A DNA stretch of 64,000 nt from JAFDVL01 sp963794955. GTDB lineage: Bacteria > Acidobacteriota > Blastocatellia > RBC074. This document shows positions 27,163 through 35,981 of this stretch, piece by piece. Below the pieces are notes generated by a model, which did no database searches, was not told where the DNA came from, and saw only the letters and a program-made list of their open reading frames with translations. The translations under genes were made by a program, and so were the position numbers. The stretch is from the NCBI GenBank assembly GCA_963794955.1, contig CAWCGF010000032.1:70309-134308 (forward strand), written 5' to 3'. Numbering within the stretch: position 1 is the stretch's first letter; each line of letters starts with the position of its first letter.

Positions 27163-27609
27163 ATGCAACCAGTAACTAAGATCAACCCGCAGAACAGCCG
27201 CCGCCAGAACCTGCTGCGCCACGCCGCGCAGTGTGCGGCGGGCTTTGTGCTGTTGTGGCTGTTGCTGAACGGTGAGGATGCGGCATCGTGGTTCATTGGA
27301 TTTCCAACAGTGACCGCAGCGACTGTCCCCAGTCTGCTGCTTCAACCCGTCACCGGCTGGAAGTTGAACTGGCGCGGTTTCAGCTTTTCTTTTTGTGGGC
27401 GTCGCTACGCGGCAGCATTGATGTTTCCAGACGCGCGCTTCACTCACAACTACCGCTCGCGCCGTTACTGGTTGATTATCAGTTGTGCCTGTGGGTGGTC
27501 GTGCGCGGCGTGTGTGAGGGACTCAGTCTCGCTCCGCTTCACCTGGCGAACGAAAGCTGATTTGTGGCGTTGGTGGAGGCGCAAAATGTGCCACGCGCCT
27601 TGTCCTTAA
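27163..27609 (+). pseudogene. Broken MnhE-like Na+/H+ antiporter subunit gene
   Basis: ATG 27163 opens a frame with AGFVLLWLLLNGEDAASWFI, GFPTVTAATVPSLLL and WKLNWRGF, matching the MnhE/MrpE pattern (a helix, then sWxiGlP). Homology then moves to another frame: FFLWASLRGSIDVSRRAL and LPLAPLLVDYQL, the conserved SL..G.DV..RAL..P.LPL.P block. The end shifts again (VRDSVSL). At least one, probably two, frameshifts break the gene. No other Mrp subunits are nearby, so it looks like a relic. Identification is from pattern only. Confidence 0.6.
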
Positions 27610-27747
27610 TGAAATCGCATCGGCTCGGCAACGCTGCCCGTCGGACAGGCCGAGTAAGCGAACGCCAGAGGGTAGCGGTTCTGCTGAAGAGCAGCCTCTA
27701 CGCCACAGTGATCCGAATTATTCAATCGTAAAACAGGAGGACAAACC

Positions 27748-28689
27748 ATGAAGATATTATTAGCAATTGATGGTTCTGAATACAGTTTGACAGCGGCGGA
27801 GATCATCGCCAGCCGTCCCTGGCCGCCGGACAGCGCGGTCAGAATTCTATGTGTGGTCAGGCTACCGTTTACGCCGACGGCAGAGACCAGGACGTTGCCC
27901 GACAGTGATTATTCGCGGATGGAAAGCGTTGCGCTGGAAGTGGCGAAAGCCGCAGTGGATGCGGCGCTGACACGTTTTAGCGAGAACAGTGTGTCGAGTG
28001 AACTCTCTCCCTGCATTAGCTCTGAAATCATCCTCGGACATCCACAGGAAACACTTATTGCGGAGGCTGACCGGTGGGGTGCCGATCTGATTATGCTTGG
28101 CTCGCGCGGGTTGGGCGGCTTCAAACGGTTCCTGCTTGGTTCTGTCTCCACAGCAGTGGCCACGCACGCGCATTGCTCGGTCGAGATCGCGCGCGCCGAC
28201 GAAGCGCATCCGGTCAGGAAGACGCACTTGAAAATCCTGCTGGCCGTTGACGGATCAGAGGGAAGCGACGCCGCAGTCAAGGCCGTGCTGGCGCGTCCCT
28301 GGCCGGAAGGCAGCACGGTGAAGATCATCGGTGCAGCGGAACCCCCCAGGCCGCTCACGCCCGAATTGTGGGCGCTGCCTAATAATTATTATCAAGACTG
28401 GGAGAAAGGTCTTGGGCATCAGGTGCACGCGGCAGTGGAGAAAGCGGCAGCGCAATTTGCAGGCAAGGAAATGACAGTGCTGCCAGAAGTCATCAAAGGC
28501 CCTGCGCGGGCTGTGATTCTCAATGAAGCCGAAAGCTGGGGCGCTGATTTGATTGTGCTGGGTTCGCGCGGGGTGGGCGGCTTTGAGCGATTGCTGCTCG
28601 GCTCGGTATCGCACGCCGTAGTAACGCACGCGCATTGTTCGGTCAAAATCGTGCGTGAGCGCCAGACAAGTGACAAGGTTGGCTCATAG
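27748..28689 (+). CDS. Tandem universal stress protein (two UspA domains)
   Basis: A 313-residue protein with two UspA domains. Domain 1, about 1-150: MKILLAIDGSEYSLTA and the ATP-binding loop LGSRGLGGFKRFLLGSVS. Domain 2, about 155-305: LKILLAVDGSEGSDAAV and LGSRGVGGFERLLLGSVS. Both have the G-2x-G-9x-G-(S/T) type ATP loop, so ATP binding is likely. Strong AGGAGG ribosome site. UspA proteins accumulate under starvation and hypoxia. It is one of three usp loci here (others 9080 decayed, 37852 intact). Confidence 0.95.
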   Translation: MKILLAIDGSEYSLTAAEIIASRPWPPDSAVRILCVVRLPFTPTAETRTLPDSDYSRMESVALEVAKAAVDAALTRFSENSVSSELSPCISSEIILGHPQETLIAEADRWGADLIMLGSRGLGGFKRFLLGSVSTAVATHAHCSVEIARADEAHPVRKTHLKILLAVDGSEGSDAAVKAVLARPWPEGSTVKIIGAAEPPRPLTPELWALPNNYYQDWEKGLGHQVHAAVEKAAAQFAGKEMTVLPEVIKGPARAVILNEAESWGADLIVLGSRGVGGFERLLLGSVSHAVVTHAHCSVKIVRERQTSDKVGS

Positions 28690-28705
28690 CACGGATCGGG
28701 GCACG

Positions 28706-28721
28706 TGGCATCGGAATTGCC
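28706..28721 (+). promoter_or_regulatory. Sigma-54 promoter candidate for the L,D-transpeptidase gene
   Basis: TGGCATCGGAATTGCC, with exact GG-N10-GC spacing and TTGC at -12. A transcript would start near 28733, about 30 bases before the TTG start codon with its ribosome site. This makes the upstream GTG at 28705 very unlikely as a start. Confidence 0.65.
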
Positions 28722-28764
28722 CCCTGGTTCTTCATTAAAAACACTACGAAGGAGGGCAATTCAT

Positions 28765-29544
28765 TTGATTCATTCACTAACCGATTTGTTCGCTGCTTGT
28801 CGGCATCTGATCGCAAAGGCCATCGTGGTCACCGTTTCGCTGGGATTCGTTGCTGCAAGCGCGGCCACTTTGTCGTCTGTACAACAAGCTCCGCCAAAGC
28901 CCGCCAAGTCATCTGGCTTTGCGCCTGGCCTGAGCAGCGACGACATCAATGAGGCTGAACGGAGGCTGTCGGAACTCGGCTACTGGACGCGCTTACGGGA
29001 TGGAACATTCACGAAAGACAGCCTGCGCCACGCGCTTATCGCCTTTCAAAAAGTCACGGGCCGCCAGCGCACAGGTCGGCTTACGACAGAGGAATTGCAG
29101 GCGGTGCGCACAGCCAACCGTCCGCTGCCGCTTGAAAGTGGTCATACCCACGTTGAGATTGATCTAGCGCGGCAGGTACTGTTTATCGTTGACCGCGAGG
29201 CAGGGTTGACGAAAATCCTGCCCGTCTCCACTGGTAACAGAAAACTCTTCACAGAAGGAGGCAGAACGCGCCGTGCTATCACGCCGACCGGTCGCTTCAC
29301 CGTCCAGCGCAAGATCAACGGCTGGCGCAAAAGCCCGCTGGGCCTGCTCTATTATCCACTCTACATTGTCGGTGGTGTGGCGATTCATGGGAGTACGTCT
29401 GTTCCGGCCTGGCCCGCCAGTCACGGCTGCATTCGCGTTCCAATGTTCGCCGCCAAAGAGTTTAGCGAGATGACCCCCATTGGAACTGTCGTAATGGTTT
29501 ACGACGCAGGATCGAAGGGCAGGGAAGGAGCGATGACCGAGTGA
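28765..29544 (+). CDS. L,D-transpeptidase with peptidoglycan-binding domain
   Basis: A 259-residue exported protein. A TTG start at 28765 is chosen because AAGGAGG lies nine bases upstream; the alternative GTG at 28705 sits inside a sigma-54-type promoter. An N-terminal signal segment (AIVVTVSLGFVAASAATL) is followed by a PG_binding_1 domain (about 65-120; LGYWTRLRDGTFTKDSL) and a YkuD domain. The YkuD active site is IHGSTSVPAWPASHGCIRVP (catalytic Cys in SHGCIRV). It makes or remodels 3-3 peptidoglycan crosslinks, or attaches envelope proteins, in the periplasm. Confidence 0.93.
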   Translation: MIHSLTDLFAACRHLIAKAIVVTVSLGFVAASAATLSSVQQAPPKPAKSSGFAPGLSSDDINEAERRLSELGYWTRLRDGTFTKDSLRHALIAFQKVTGRQRTGRLTTEELQAVRTANRPLPLESGHTHVEIDLARQVLFIVDREAGLTKILPVSTGNRKLFTEGGRTRRAITPTGRFTVQRKINGWRKSPLGLLYYPLYIVGGVAIHGSTSVPAWPASHGCIRVPMFAAKEFSEMTPIGTVVMVYDAGSKGREGAMTE

Positions 29545-29587
29545 AGAATAACTGCTTGGTACACATAAGGAATTCTGCCTTCCGGCA

Positions 29588-29752
29588 GGGCAGGATTCCC
29601 GCTGCGATAGCCAGAACCTCTGTCAGCCCCGATAATCCAGCCACGACGTAACATCCCCGATTGCTAAAGCGATTTTTCGCAAAAGCCACGGCCAGCAGAA
29701 TCACGGCATAGAGCAAGCCGAAGAAAAGCGCTGAGCGGAGTTTGGAAGGATT
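29588..29752 (-). pseudogene. Remnant of a DUF4010 / MgtC-type membrane protein
   Basis: A 55-codon block reads NPSKLRSALFFGLLYAVILL then VAFAKNRFSNRGCYVVAGLS and GLTEV. This is the pattern of the C-terminal membrane domain of DUF4010 (MgtC/SapB relatives), where a helix is followed by an 'sGltDvDAit' motif. The rest of the family is missing and the motif is damaged. It lies just downstream of the hybrid kinase. The surrounding 320 bp (29545-29865) holds no intact gene. Confidence 0.55.
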
Positions 29753-29865
29753 TCGAGCGGTTGATTGCTCAACTGTGTGAGGAAATCTGCCCCCTGGTGC
29801 CCCATTCCTGCTGCTCTTAGTTGATGATTCTGTCGTAAGAAAACGGATTGCTGAGGGTCTTTTCT

Positions 29866-31821
29866 TCAATCTTTGCTGAGCACCTCCGCGAGGGTCTGTA
29901 ATAGTTGCTCCGCCGTGTAGGGCTTTATCAGAACCGCTTTCACCTCTTCATTGGCGTCTGCGGCTTTCTGCGCGCTCGTGGGCGACCCGCTCATGGCAAT
30001 GATGCGGACGTGCGGATCGAGATGGTGCAGCGTGCGAATGGTCGCGGCTCCGTCTATATAGGGCATCATCTGGTCAACGAATGCGGCTTTGATTTCTCCT
30101 TTGTGCTGCGCTAACAGCGTGATGGCTTCCGTGCCATCGCTTGCGGTCAGAGTGCGATAGCCGAAGGTGGTCAGCGTGTCTCTGGCAATCTCGCGGAACG
30201 TCGCTTCATCATCCACAATGAGAATTAGTTCGTTATTTCCGGCGGGCAGTTCGCGGCCTTCTTTTTCTGCTGCGACAGTCTCCGGTGAGGCGTGCGCGGG
30301 CAGATAGAGCTTGAAGGTTGTGCCGCGCCCGGCCTCGCTGTAGACATTAATGAAGCCGCCATGACTTTTGACGATTTTTAGCACGATGGAGAGTCCCAGG
30401 CCTGTGCCCTGATCCATCTCTTTGGTGGTAAAGAACGGCTCGAAGATTTTCCCCTTCATCTCCTCAGCGATGCCCGTGCCGGTATCCGAGACGATGATCC
30501 GCACATAAGGGCCGGGCCTGGCATCCGCGTGCAGGCGCGCAAAGCAGGCATCAATGATCGTATTTTCCGCCGCGAGCGTCAGACGACCGCCGCGCTGCAT
30601 GGCATCGCGCGCATTAATGCAGAGGTTCATCAGCACCTGATCAAACTGCGTGGCGTCACCCGTGACAGTCCACAGGTCGTCGGGCGTTGAGATTTCAATC
30701 TCAATTGATTTCGGCATCGTGCGTTGCATCATCTGGCAGTTTTGCCGGAGGCGCTCGCCCGGTTGCAGTGTGGTTCGCTCGGCTGCTTCACCGCGCGCGA
30801 ACGAAAGCAATTGCCGGATGATCTCGCCGCCGAGTTTCGCGTTGCGGCGGATAATCTCCAGCTTGCGGCGGCTGTTCTTGTCTGCAGTTTCACGTTCAAG
30901 CACGGGCACTGCCATCAAAATCGGCGCTAGTACGTTATTCAGATCGTGCGCGATGCCTCCGGCCAGCGCGCCGAGGCTTTCCAACCGCTGAGCGCGTAGC
31001 AACTGCATTTCCATCCCTTTCCGTTCGGTAATGTCAGTGTTGATCGAAAGGATTGTTTTCGGCTGACCGGCTTCGTCGCGCACCAGCGTCCAGCGGCATT
31101 CGGCCATGACACCCCGGCCATCTTTCGTTGCCTGATGTAATTCGCCGATCCACTCACCCCGGTCAAGCACGATTCGGCTCGCTTCGTCATATAGCTGCGA
31201 GCCTGCGGGATAGAGCAGTTCATATTTGACCCTGCCGATAGCTTCCTGCGCGGTCCAGCCGTAGATACGTTCGGCACTTCTGTTCCAGAAAAGGATACGG
31301 TCAGCCAGGTCGCGGACGATAATCGCATCCTGCGCATGATCAAGCAGCGCCGCCTGTTCGTGAAGCTTTGCTTCGGTGATTTTGCGCTTAGCGATGTCGC
31401 GCAAAATGACGGTAAAAACTTTCTGTCCTTCAATTTCAAGCTGCGAAATCGAAGCTTCAATCGGGAACTCTTCACCATCGGCGCGTAACCCGCAGATGAT
31501 GCCAAGTTCTCCCATCCGGCGATGGGTGGTTGCCGTCTGCCCGAAATGCCGAATGTGTGCGCGGTGCGCCTGATGAAATCGCTCCGGGATGAAGCGGTCG
31601 AGTGGTGCGCCGATGGCTTCACTGGCTGAACAACGGAACATCTGTTCGGCTGCCGCATTGAAGAGTAGGACACGCTGTTCGGCATCCACTGTGATGATGG
31701 CGTCCATCGCAGAATTGACGATGCCAGTCATCAGCGCATAAATGAACTGCTGACTCTCAAGGACAGACGCTGGGCGAGCAGAGAATAGGGGCGTTCGGGG
31801 CTGCTGCTTGTGCGGATTCAT
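29866..31821 (-). CDS. Hybrid histidine kinase: PAS-PAS-HisKA-HATPase-receiver
   Basis: A 651-residue soluble kinase. Two PAS domains occupy about 30-140 (NSAMDAIITVDAEQRVLLFN) and 150-265 (HAQDAIIVRDLADRILFWN). The HisKA motif is GGIAHDLNNVLAPIL with the phospho-His, and the HATPase_c domain has DTGTGIAEEM and DQGTGLGLSIV. The C-terminal receiver (about 535-650) has IVDDEATFRE and the phospho-Asp in AFVDQMMPYIDG. There is no transmembrane segment, so it senses a cytosolic signal. The start at 31821 follows AAGGA. No partner regulator is adjacent. Confidence 0.94.
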   Translation of the reverse strand: MNPHKQQPRTPLFSARPASVLESQQFIYALMTGIVNSAMDAIITVDAEQRVLLFNAAAEQMFRCSASEAIGAPLDRFIPERFHQAHRAHIRHFGQTATTHRRMGELGIICGLRADGEEFPIEASISQLEIEGQKVFTVILRDIAKRKITEAKLHEQAALLDHAQDAIIVRDLADRILFWNRSAERIYGWTAQEAIGRVKYELLYPAGSQLYDEASRIVLDRGEWIGELHQATKDGRGVMAECRWTLVRDEAGQPKTILSINTDITERKGMEMQLLRAQRLESLGALAGGIAHDLNNVLAPILMAVPVLERETADKNSRRKLEIIRRNAKLGGEIIRQLLSFARGEAAERTTLQPGERLRQNCQMMQRTMPKSIEIEISTPDDLWTVTGDATQFDQVLMNLCINARDAMQRGGRLTLAAENTIIDACFARLHADARPGPYVRIIVSDTGTGIAEEMKGKIFEPFFTTKEMDQGTGLGLSIVLKIVKSHGGFINVYSEAGRGTTFKLYLPAHASPETVAAEKEGRELPAGNNELILIVDDEATFREIARDTLTTFGYRTLTASDGTEAITLLAQHKGEIKAAFVDQMMPYIDGAATIRTLHHLDPHVRIIAMSGSPTSAQKAADANEEVKAVLIKPYTAEQLLQTLAEVLSKD

Positions 31822-32033
31822 GAATGATCCTTGCTCCGGCAATCAGATTTTTTGTCATTGAACGCCGGGAAAATTCTTTTTTTGTCATGACTGCTTTTTG
31901 ATATGGCAGAGGCAATTGTACTGCTGATTGTTGGATTGCACCATAGTCGAGAGGGAGCGCATCAGACAGATCTTACGTTGTATCTCAGTACAGCCAGCTT
32001 TCTATAGAGATCAAGAAAAAGAATTTTCCGATC

Positions 32034-32117
32034 AGAACCCCGGAGGGGTGCCAAGAAATTAGCCTGGTTCCCCGGATTGCATCCGGGGCTAATGTCTGGC
32101 CGTACCTTCGGGACTTT
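32034..32117. repeat. Stem-loop repeat element in an otherwise empty 430-bp gap
   Basis: Contains CCCCGGAGGGG, then a perfect hairpin CCCCGGAT-TGC-ATCCGGGG at 32070-32088, followed by a CGTACCTTCGGGACTT block. This layout resembles short intergenic repeats that I recall as common in Acidobacteriota and Planctomycetota genomes; that comparison is from memory. The rest of 31822-32252 holds no convincing gene. Confidence 0.5.
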
Positions 32118-32252
32118 CTGCTGCGCGAAATACCGCTTAGTTTTCTTGACGATCACACTGGGCGCACATCTGACACGGCGCTGGCATGCGGGCTGCGGTT
32201 CGTGCGTATCATCAAACAAAGATCGTCACGCCATGATAATCCGGCGTGACCG

Positions 32253-33239
32253 TCAATCGCCTTCGTGGGGCCGTTCTCCGCTTGGGAGGGCGTAGTACCC
32301 CGCTCTGGTGCGCACCGTCACTTTCGACGGCTGAGCTGCGTGGCTCAAGCGGGCAGTGATGCTGCGCCATTTGCCGTCCAGCACCGGATTGCTGGGAATA
32401 TAGCCGAGACTGTATTGCCGCCGAATGGTCACGGCAATTTCGTTCGCTACTTTTTCCAGGTCTTCACGGGTGAGCGGAAAAAAGGTTTTGCCGCCTGTCG
32501 GATTGACCAACTCTTCGAGCAGCATCTGGGCCTGTTGATGGCACATCCGCACGCAACTGCTGGACGACGACGCGCTGCTGATAGCGTATATCAACGCATC
32601 TGATTCTTTGATGAGTTGTCGTACCTCACGAAAGTTGTAGCGCGACCGATTGTCCGCGCCGTCCGAGAGCACCAGGAGCACACGTTTTTTGTGCCGCCCC
32701 TCTTTCAACTTTTCAACCCCTGCGTAAAGCGCGTCATACAGGGCGGTATCGCCCGTCGCGCTGAGTGATGACAGGCGACTGGCGAGAGCTTCCGCCTCAG
32801 TGAAATCGGTCATCTGATTGACCTTTTCATTGAAGGATACTAGAAAGAATTCGTCTTCAGGATGACTGGCTTCGATGAAGAGTTTGGTGGCTTCCCGTGC
32901 TTGCTCCAGCTTCGTCTGCATGCTGCCGGAAGTATCGAAGACAATCCCGATACTGGCGGGCGCATCCCGTTCGCTGAAAAATTCGACTTGCTGTCTGACC
33001 TTGTCTTCGTAAATTTCAAAATGCTCGCGGCCCAGCCCGCTGACCGGCTGCCCTTTGCGATCAAGCACGGTTACGGTCAAGGTAACCAGATCCGTGCGTA
33101 TCCTGATGTCATCTGTCTTTGCATCCTTATCAAGGGGATTGAAGAGAGCCAGGCTGCGGGCGTCTGCGCGTGAGGAAGACCACAGCGCCAGCGCAACCAG
33201 CACCAAACAGAACACGTAAAGGAGTTTCACTTTATTCAT
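32253..33239 (-). CDS. VWFA-related domain secreted protein (acidobacterial type)
   Basis: A 328-residue exported protein. An N-terminal signal helix (LLYVFCLVLVALALW) is followed by a short beta segment (VTVLDRKGQPVSGLGREHFE, EDKVRQQVEFF) and a von Willebrand A domain. The MIDAS motif is FDTSGSMQTKL, with Thr in ATGDTALYDALY and Asp in SDGADNRS. This order defines the acidobacterial VWFA-related family (TIGR03436). Function unknown; a metal-dependent adhesion or scaffold role outside the inner membrane is likely. ATG 33239 is preferred over a GTG at 33257 because the signal peptide begins there. Confidence 0.9.
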   Translation of the reverse strand: MNKVKLLYVFCLVLVALALWSSSRADARSLALFNPLDKDAKTDDIRIRTDLVTLTVTVLDRKGQPVSGLGREHFEIYEDKVRQQVEFFSERDAPASIGIVFDTSGSMQTKLEQAREATKLFIEASHPEDEFFLVSFNEKVNQMTDFTEAEALASRLSSLSATGDTALYDALYAGVEKLKEGRHKKRVLLVLSDGADNRSRYNFREVRQLIKESDALIYAISSASSSSSCVRMCHQQAQMLLEELVNPTGGKTFFPLTREDLEKVANEIAVTIRRQYSLGYIPSNPVLDGKWRSITARLSHAAQPSKVTVRTRAGYYALPSGERPHEGD

Positions 33240-33335
33240 AAACCTACATTCTCGCACGAGCGAGCACGAAAAGCCGTACGCTCCTCTGGCCGCCGTCGCC
33301 TTTTTCTCACTTACCTTGAAGCCTTCTCTCCGCCA

Positions 33336-34157
33336 TCAACTCGCCTGCGTGCGTGAGGTCTCCTGCTGCTTGTCCTGCTGCGATTGACCATTATGCTTTG
33401 CCTCCTTCGGCATGAACGCGCTGAACAGATCAATCGGGATCGGCATGATGAGCGTATGACTGCGCTCGTTGCCGACATCCGTCACGGTTTGCAGAAAGCG
33501 CATCTGCATCGCCATCGGATGCTCTTCAATGACCTCGGCGGCATCGCGCAATTTGGCCGCCGCTTGAAATTCACCTTCGGCGTGAATGATCTTGGCGCGG
33601 CGTTCGCGTTCACTTTCGGCCTGCCGAGCCATGGCGCGTTTCATCGTCTCCGGCAAGTCAATGTGCTTGACTTCGACGGCGGAAACCTTGACACCCCAGG
33701 GATCGGTCTGGCGGTCAATGACTTCCTGTAGTTGGCGGTTGATGCGGTCACGCTCCGACAACAGTTCGTCCAGTTCGGACTGGCCGAGAATGCTGCGTAG
33801 CGTGGTCTGCGACATCTCGCTCGTGGCATAGAGATAGTTTTCAACTTCCAGCACGGCCTTCATCGGATCAATCACCCTGGAGTAGACCACGGCATTGACC
33901 TTGACCGAAACGTTATCCCGCGTGATCACATCCTGAGCAGGTACGTCATTGACCAACGTCCGCAGTCCAATCCGTACCAGATTATCAATCGGCCAAAAGA
34001 CCAGGATTACGCCCGGCCCTTTTGGCTGCGGCAAAACCCTGCCTAACCGGAAGACGACACCGCGTTCGTACTCATAGATAAATTTAATACAACTCAGGAA
34101 ATAAAGCACCACGATGCCGATGAAAATTCCCGTTGCTCCGAGTGTGTTGATAATCAT
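33336..34157 (-). CDS. Slipin / SPFH-domain (stomatin-like) membrane protein
   Basis: A 273-residue band-7 protein. An N-terminal membrane hairpin (about 5-25) precedes the SPFH domain (YEYERGVVFRLGR, DVITRDNVSVKVNAVVY, TLRSILGQSELDELLSERD, WGVKVSAVEVKHIDLPETM). A helical tail rich in Glu and Arg (MARQAESERERRAKIIHAEG) follows. It assembles membrane microdomains. Its start overlaps the nfeD stop (ATGA), the classical NfeD-slipin operon in which NfeD is the partner protease/OB protein. Confidence 0.95.
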   Translation of the reverse strand: MIINTLGATGIFIGIVVLYFLSCIKFIYEYERGVVFRLGRVLPQPKGPGVILVFWPIDNLVRIGLRTLVNDVPAQDVITRDNVSVKVNAVVYSRVIDPMKAVLEVENYLYATSEMSQTTLRSILGQSELDELLSERDRINRQLQEVIDRQTDPWGVKVSAVEVKHIDLPETMKRAMARQAESERERRAKIIHAEGEFQAAAKLRDAAEVIEEHPMAMQMRFLQTVTDVGNERSHTLIMPIPIDLFSAFMPKEAKHNGQSQQDKQQETSRTQAS

Positions 34158-35695
34158 AACCGTTCCTCCTTATGCGATATTTTTTCGCTGTTCTTTGTTG
34201 CCCTGATTGCCTGATTGATGGATACAATTGAGGCGGGCTGCTGCGCCGGGCGTACGTGCAGCAGCAGTCCTTCCCGCCGCTCAATCATTAATTCGTCCTC
34301 GGCGCTCACCGGCGTTTGGCTTGCGGCGCTCCACCGCTCGCCATGCGTGCGCACCAGCCCGCGGTAATGGTCTCCCTCGCTGACAAAGGTTTCATCCGCA
34401 ATCGCCTCCGTGCCTGTTATCGTTTCGCTGCCGGTCTGAACCGGCGCGCGGTGTGATTTCAGAATGCTACCCGCAAGGAAAAACGTAATGGCCGCCGTTG
34501 CCAGCGCCACGGGGATGAGCGTCCACAGCGGGATACGCATAAAACCAGCCGGTGAATCAACCAGCATGACGCCGCCGAGGATCAGACAGACCACCCCGCC
34601 GAGCGTCATGAAGCCATAGCTTGTCACGAAGGCTTCGGCCACAAACAACGCCAGCGCAATGGCGAGCAGCGCCAGCCCGACATAGTTGATTGGCAAGACC
34701 GACATCGCAAAGAAACCCAGCACCAGACAGATCACCCCGATGGTTCCGCCCACGCCCCAGCCCGGCGTATAGAGTTCAAACAGAATTCCGTAAAAACCAA
34801 AGATCAACAGCAAAAACGCCAACGTCGGATTGGCCAGCACAGCCAGTATCTGTTCACCCCACCACATTTCGCGCGTCTGTACGTCGGCGTTCACAGTGTG
34901 CAAAATCACTTTGCTTTGCGGCAGCGACACTTCGCGGCCTTCGAGCTTTGCCAACAGTTCGTTGAGGTCTGCGGCGATAAAATCCACGGCCCCCACCTTC
35001 ACTGCTTCTGCCGCCGTGACCGAGATGCTTTCTTTCACGGCGCGCGTAATCCAGTCGGCGTTACGTCCGCGCAGTTCCGCCAGCGAGCGCGCCCAGGCGA
35101 CGGTGTCATTGAGAATTTTGTCTTCCATCGGCGTCGCCTGGCGAGCAGCCTCTTTGCTTTCATCCTTTTTGCTTGTGGGCGTACTTGCAGGTGTACTTTC
35201 AGACGTATCTTCAGGCTTGCTTTCGGCAGGCTCCTTTTCAGCAGGCTTTTCAGCAGGCTGTTGTGGCGGAGAACCAGGCAATCCGCCGATCTGAACAGGA
35301 TGCGCCGCGCCAATGTTCGTGCCGGGAGCCATGGCGGCGACGTGCCCGGCCATTGTGATGAACACGCCCGCCGAGGCCGCCCGCCCGCCCGCCGGAGCGA
35401 CGTAGACGACGACCGGAACCTTGCTTTGCAGAATGTTTCTGACCACTTCGCGCGTGGATTCAACCAAACCGCCCGGCGTATCCAGCATGAGAATCAGCGC
35501 CGCCACGCGTTTTTCTTCCGCCTGACGAATCGCCGTCGAAATGAACCGGGCCGTAACGGGAGTGATGGCTTCATTAGCAAGCTGAATCTTCAGTACGACC
35601 GGGCGCTCCTGCGCCGAAACCTGCGCTGTGCTATCCGGCAAACTGAAAAACGCCGTCAATACCAGCACTGCCCATAAGATCATTCTTGTATGCAT
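34154..35695 (-). CDS. nfeD: NfeD-type membrane serine protease (ClpP-class)
   Basis: A 513-residue membrane protein. Signal peptide, then a ClpP/SppA-like serine protease domain with LDTPGGLVESTREV and the nucleophile Ser108 in GRAASAG. The catalytic Lys is probably K193 in EDKILNDTVAW. A Pro/Glu/Lys-rich low-complexity insert of about 45 residues (about 140-190) interrupts the protease domain and is longer than usual. Transmembrane helices lie at about 280-420, and a C-terminal OB-fold NfeD domain follows (IADETFVSEGDHYRGLVRT). It cleaves stomatin partners in archaeal relatives. It is the first gene of the operon with slipin, with a sigma-54-type promoter about 90 bp upstream. Confidence 0.93.
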   Translation of the reverse strand: MHTRMILWAVLVLTAFFSLPDSTAQVSAQERPVVLKIQLANEAITPVTARFISTAIRQAEEKRVAALILMLDTPGGLVESTREVVRNILQSKVPVVVYVAPAGGRAASAGVFITMAGHVAAMAPGTNIGAAHPVQIGGLPGSPPQQPAEKPAEKEPAESKPEDTSESTPASTPTSKKDESKEAARQATPMEDKILNDTVAWARSLAELRGRNADWITRAVKESISVTAAEAVKVGAVDFIAADLNELLAKLEGREVSLPQSKVILHTVNADVQTREMWWGEQILAVLANPTLAFLLLIFGFYGILFELYTPGWGVGGTIGVICLVLGFFAMSVLPINYVGLALLAIALALFVAEAFVTSYGFMTLGGVVCLILGGVMLVDSPAGFMRIPLWTLIPVALATAAITFFLAGSILKSHRAPVQTGSETITGTEAIADETFVSEGDHYRGLVRTHGERWSAASQTPVSAEDELMIERREGLLLHVRPAQQPASIVSINQAIRATKNSEKISHKEERL

Positions 35696-35786
35696 GGCTC
35701 CTCCTTCTTCATAAACTTCAGCACCTCTGGCTGAAGCAGGATTCCTGTCGCACTGCTAGTTCTATTTATTGCTCGCTGATAATCTG

Positions 35787-35802
35787 GGCAATTGGCGTGC
35801 CT
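35787..35802 (-). promoter_or_regulatory. Sigma-54 promoter candidate for the nfeD-slipin operon
   Basis: On the minus strand it reads AGGCACGCCAATTGCC, matching GGCACG-N4-TTGC exactly with the standard GG-N10-GC spacing. A near-perfect palindrome (TCAGGAAATTCCTGA) sits immediately upstream at about 35802-35816. The rest of 35696-35981 has no gene. Confidence 0.7.
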
Positions 35803-35981
35803 CAGGAAATTCCTGAATTCAGGCGGCTGAAGTGATGATGGGCAGGAAATGCATTCGGGATGGGAGATCGTCACTGCACCAGCCGCCGGGCGGAGCGAAA
35901 CCCGGAGGAAATTGAGAGGCAGCTTCCGGCTGAAAAGTCGCAAAATGCCCCGTAAGGTAGGGGAGGATGCGACGCGGGACT

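Noticed and set aside
27010..27609. 199-codon frame overlapping the maturation protease end
   Set aside because: The 5' part is antisense-like shift of the protease; only the later portion shows MnhE homology, annotated as pseudogene.
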